Shown piece by piece: positions 62,777-64,000 of a stretch of 64,000 bases of DNA (positions within the stretch are counted from its first letter, which is position 1; each line of letters starts with the position of its first letter). The translations under genes and the position numbers were made by a program. The stretch is from Listeria fleischmannii subsp. fleischmannii LU2006-1 (GTDB lineage Bacteria > Bacillota > Bacilli > Lactobacillales > Listeriaceae), in the NCBI RefSeq assembly GCF_000344175.1, contig NZ_ALWW01000007.1:1-64000 (forward strand), in the 5' to 3' direction. The notes under the pieces are model-generated. The model ran no database searches and was not told the origin of the DNA. It was given only the letters and a program-made list of their open reading frames with translations.

Positions 62777-63102
62777 TAAAAACACCTCTCCAGAATTTAA
62801 CGTCATTATTTAGTAGTATGTCATGTTTCGCTACAAACTAATGAATAAATCTATTTTACAACCTAAAAAATCTGTTCAAATTCTAGCATTTTATGTTTTC
62901 GTGAAAATCAGGATGCTTTTTTTATAAAAAAGACAAAATATCCTCGTGTTTTGCCATCTAAACTTTTAATATATCCAATTTGTGACAGTTTTAAAAAAAA
63001 ACCAAAGTCAAAATAAACCTATGATTTCATAAAATAAGACTTTGATTTATATCTTTAAATTTTTATAAACGGGGTAAAGGAACTGAAAAGGAGAGGAATT
63101 TC
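62777..63102. other. Shared upstream region of two divergent Crp/Fnr genes
   Basis: No gene seen. CAAAGTC (63003-63009) and GACTTTG (63038-63044) form an inverted repeat with a 28-base spacer ~60 bp before the plus-strand gene. No clear PrfA or Fnr box (TTAACANNTGTTAA or TTGATNNNNATCAA) was found. Confidence 0.5.
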
Positions 63103-63804
63103 ATGTACACTAAAAATTTTTTGGAAGACTTTACAAATTTCGATTATGTGATGAAAATGCTAAAAAGCAATCGGCTTTTTAATCATAATTGCCATCAAAT
63201 CAGTTTAAAAGAGGGTAATTCCCTCCAATTTGATTTCCAAACGAGTAAATTATATTTGATTCAAGAAGGCTATACAAAAATTGCTAGCCAATATGAGGAG
63301 CATCTGGTTTTCCTTTCTTTCTCAAAAAGAGGAGAGTTTCCGCTTTTACTTGGTCGAAACGACTTAAGTACTGATGCTTTCCAAGTTACCGCCCTTACAG
63401 ATTGCATTTTATGGGAGATTGATCGCGATTATTTAAATGAAATCCTGATTACGGAAGATCCGAGAAATTTTGTTTTATTAAATTATCATATTAAAATTAG
63501 TCGTAATTCTGTGATGCAACTCGTTATGAATACTTTTTCCTCGGAAGAGCGCCTTAATTATATTCTTCTTTTTATAAGTGATAAATTTGGGGTTCGAAAT
63601 GCAGACGGTACAATTGATTTACCTTCTTTTATTACTTATGCAAAACTAGGCGAATTAGCTTCTGTCTCTCTATCGCATGCATCCAATATCGTGAAAAGCT
63701 TGCAGGCACAAGATATCATTTCGATTAAAAAGAAAAATTGGGTGTTAAAAAAACCGAATCAAATCCCGGTGAGCATTCCTTATAGTTTTAATCAATGGAT
63801 TTAA
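63103..63804 (+). CDS. Crp/Fnr-family (PrfA-superfamily) regulator
   Basis: 233 residues. N-terminal beta roll (LYLIQEGYTKIASQYEEHLV, GEFPLLLGRNDL), central helix and a C-terminal winged HTH (FITYAKLGELASVSLSHASN, IVKSLQAQDIISIKKKNWVL). AAAAGGAGAGG precedes the ATG. No conserved redox cysteines apart from single ones near residues 30 and 100. Targets unknown; sits opposite another Crp/Fnr gene. Confidence 0.85.
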   Translation: MYTKNFLEDFTNFDYVMKMLKSNRLFNHNCHQISLKEGNSLQFDFQTSKLYLIQEGYTKIASQYEEHLVFLSFSKRGEFPLLLGRNDLSTDAFQVTALTDCILWEIDRDYLNEILITEDPRNFVLLNYHIKISRNSVMQLVMNTFSSEERLNYILLFISDKFGVRNADGTIDLPSFITYAKLGELASVSLSHASNIVKSLQAQDIISIKKKNWVLKKPNQIPVSIPYSFNQWI

Positions 63805-63834
63805 AAAGAGAAGAAACTAAGTTTCTTCTCTTTT
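63804..63834. terminator. Bidirectional terminator with a stop codon in its loop
   Basis: Perfect arms AAAAGAGAAGAAAC and GTTTCTTCTCTTTT with a TAA loop between convergent genes. The plus gene ends at its first base and the minus-gene stop codon (63817-63819) falls at the arm/loop border. Confidence 0.9.
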
Positions 63835-63999
63835 CTCGTTTGCTTTTTTAATATACAGACACATGTATAGGACGGCAAATATAACAATAATAATACTTTT
63901 TGAAACCATAACTGTATCTATAGGGCTGGTTAACAGAGCATAAATAAATGGTAGTAAAACAATGACTTTCGTAAGTGGTTTTTCATTTTTCAAATACAT
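63817..63999 (-). CDS. Small hydrophobic membrane protein (possibly partial at window edge)
   Basis: At least 60 residues with two predicted membrane helices (VIVLLPFIYALLTSPID and SIIIVIFAVLYMCLYI) and a charged tail KKANEKREET. The start may lie beyond the window end. No family recognised; resembles small YvlD/holin-like integral proteins only in size. Confidence 0.6.
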   Translation of the reverse strand: MYLKNEKPLTKVIVLLPFIYALLTSPIDTVMVSKSIIIVIFAVLYMCLYIKKANEKREET

Positions 64000-64000
64000 A

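Noticed and set aside
1-64000. tRNA, rRNA, riboswitch, T-box, transposase and prophage genes
   Set aside because: Read for conserved cores (T-loop GGTTCGAATCC, T-box TGGGTGG-type, DDE/HUH motifs, rRNA segments) and found none that could be supported.

Overview
The window is AT-rich Firmicute DNA and most likely a Listeria chromosome, probably outside the L. monocytogenes/innocua group. The evidence is three sortase-anchored LPXTG proteins, a large Big_5/Ig-like secreted surface protein, RsbR- and YtvA-like STAS sensors, three Crp/Fnr (PrfA-superfamily) regulators and strong AAGGAGG ribosome binding sites. From memory, the EAL protein, LPXTG 5'-nucleotidase, IMP dehydrogenase and oligopeptide-binding lipoprotein resemble a neighbourhood of the L. 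monocytogenes chromosome (around lmo0130-lmo0135). No rRNA, tRNA, CRISPR array, transposase or phage gene was seen.

Layout. 1-8.8 kb: end of an RsbR-type stressosome protein, a secreted beta-helix protein, a HAD phosphatase with a DinG-type helicase, an LPXTG SpaA-domain protein, and ung. 8.9-18 kb: peptide-binding lipoprotein, an IMP dehydrogenase of the Tritrichomonas foetus type, a degenerate and an intact EAL protein, an Mga-type regulator, and an LPXTG 5'-nucleotidase. 18-25 kb: a LOV-STAS protein without its photoactive cysteine, an acyltransferase, TPR and Usp proteins, and two SDR oxidoreductases. 23-27 kb: a MurNAc recycling module (murP, murQ and divergent mupG) with two matching operators. 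27.3-33.2 kb: five tiny amphipathic peptides encoded upstream of two ABC export systems, an adaptor and a Crp/Fnr regulator. 33.3-46.4 kb: a one-strand polysaccharide assembly and export locus (TagGH-type ABC exporter, four glycosyltransferase genes, UDP-ManNAc dehydrogenase, two GSSKGG hydrolase-like proteins). 46.5-54.3 kb: a giant surface protein, a DHFR-like reductase, an RpiR regulator and an LPXTG protein. 54.6-64 kb: a P-type ATPase/ldh operon, MATE pump with MarR, a PucR-type regulator and two divergent Crp/Fnr genes.

Two structures stand out. (1) A repeat of about 225 bp occurs three times. Each copy is nested between two copies of the same locus-specific transcription terminator, and its internal stems covary between copies. 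(2) The peptide cluster resembles PSM or leaderless-bacteriocin systems; its peptides are near neutral, and a terminator separates them from their putative exporters.

Many genes are split by single-base indels in homopolymers (about 15 events). This looks like residual sequencing error rather than true gene decay. Such genes are annotated over their full reconstructed span, with the shift position given.
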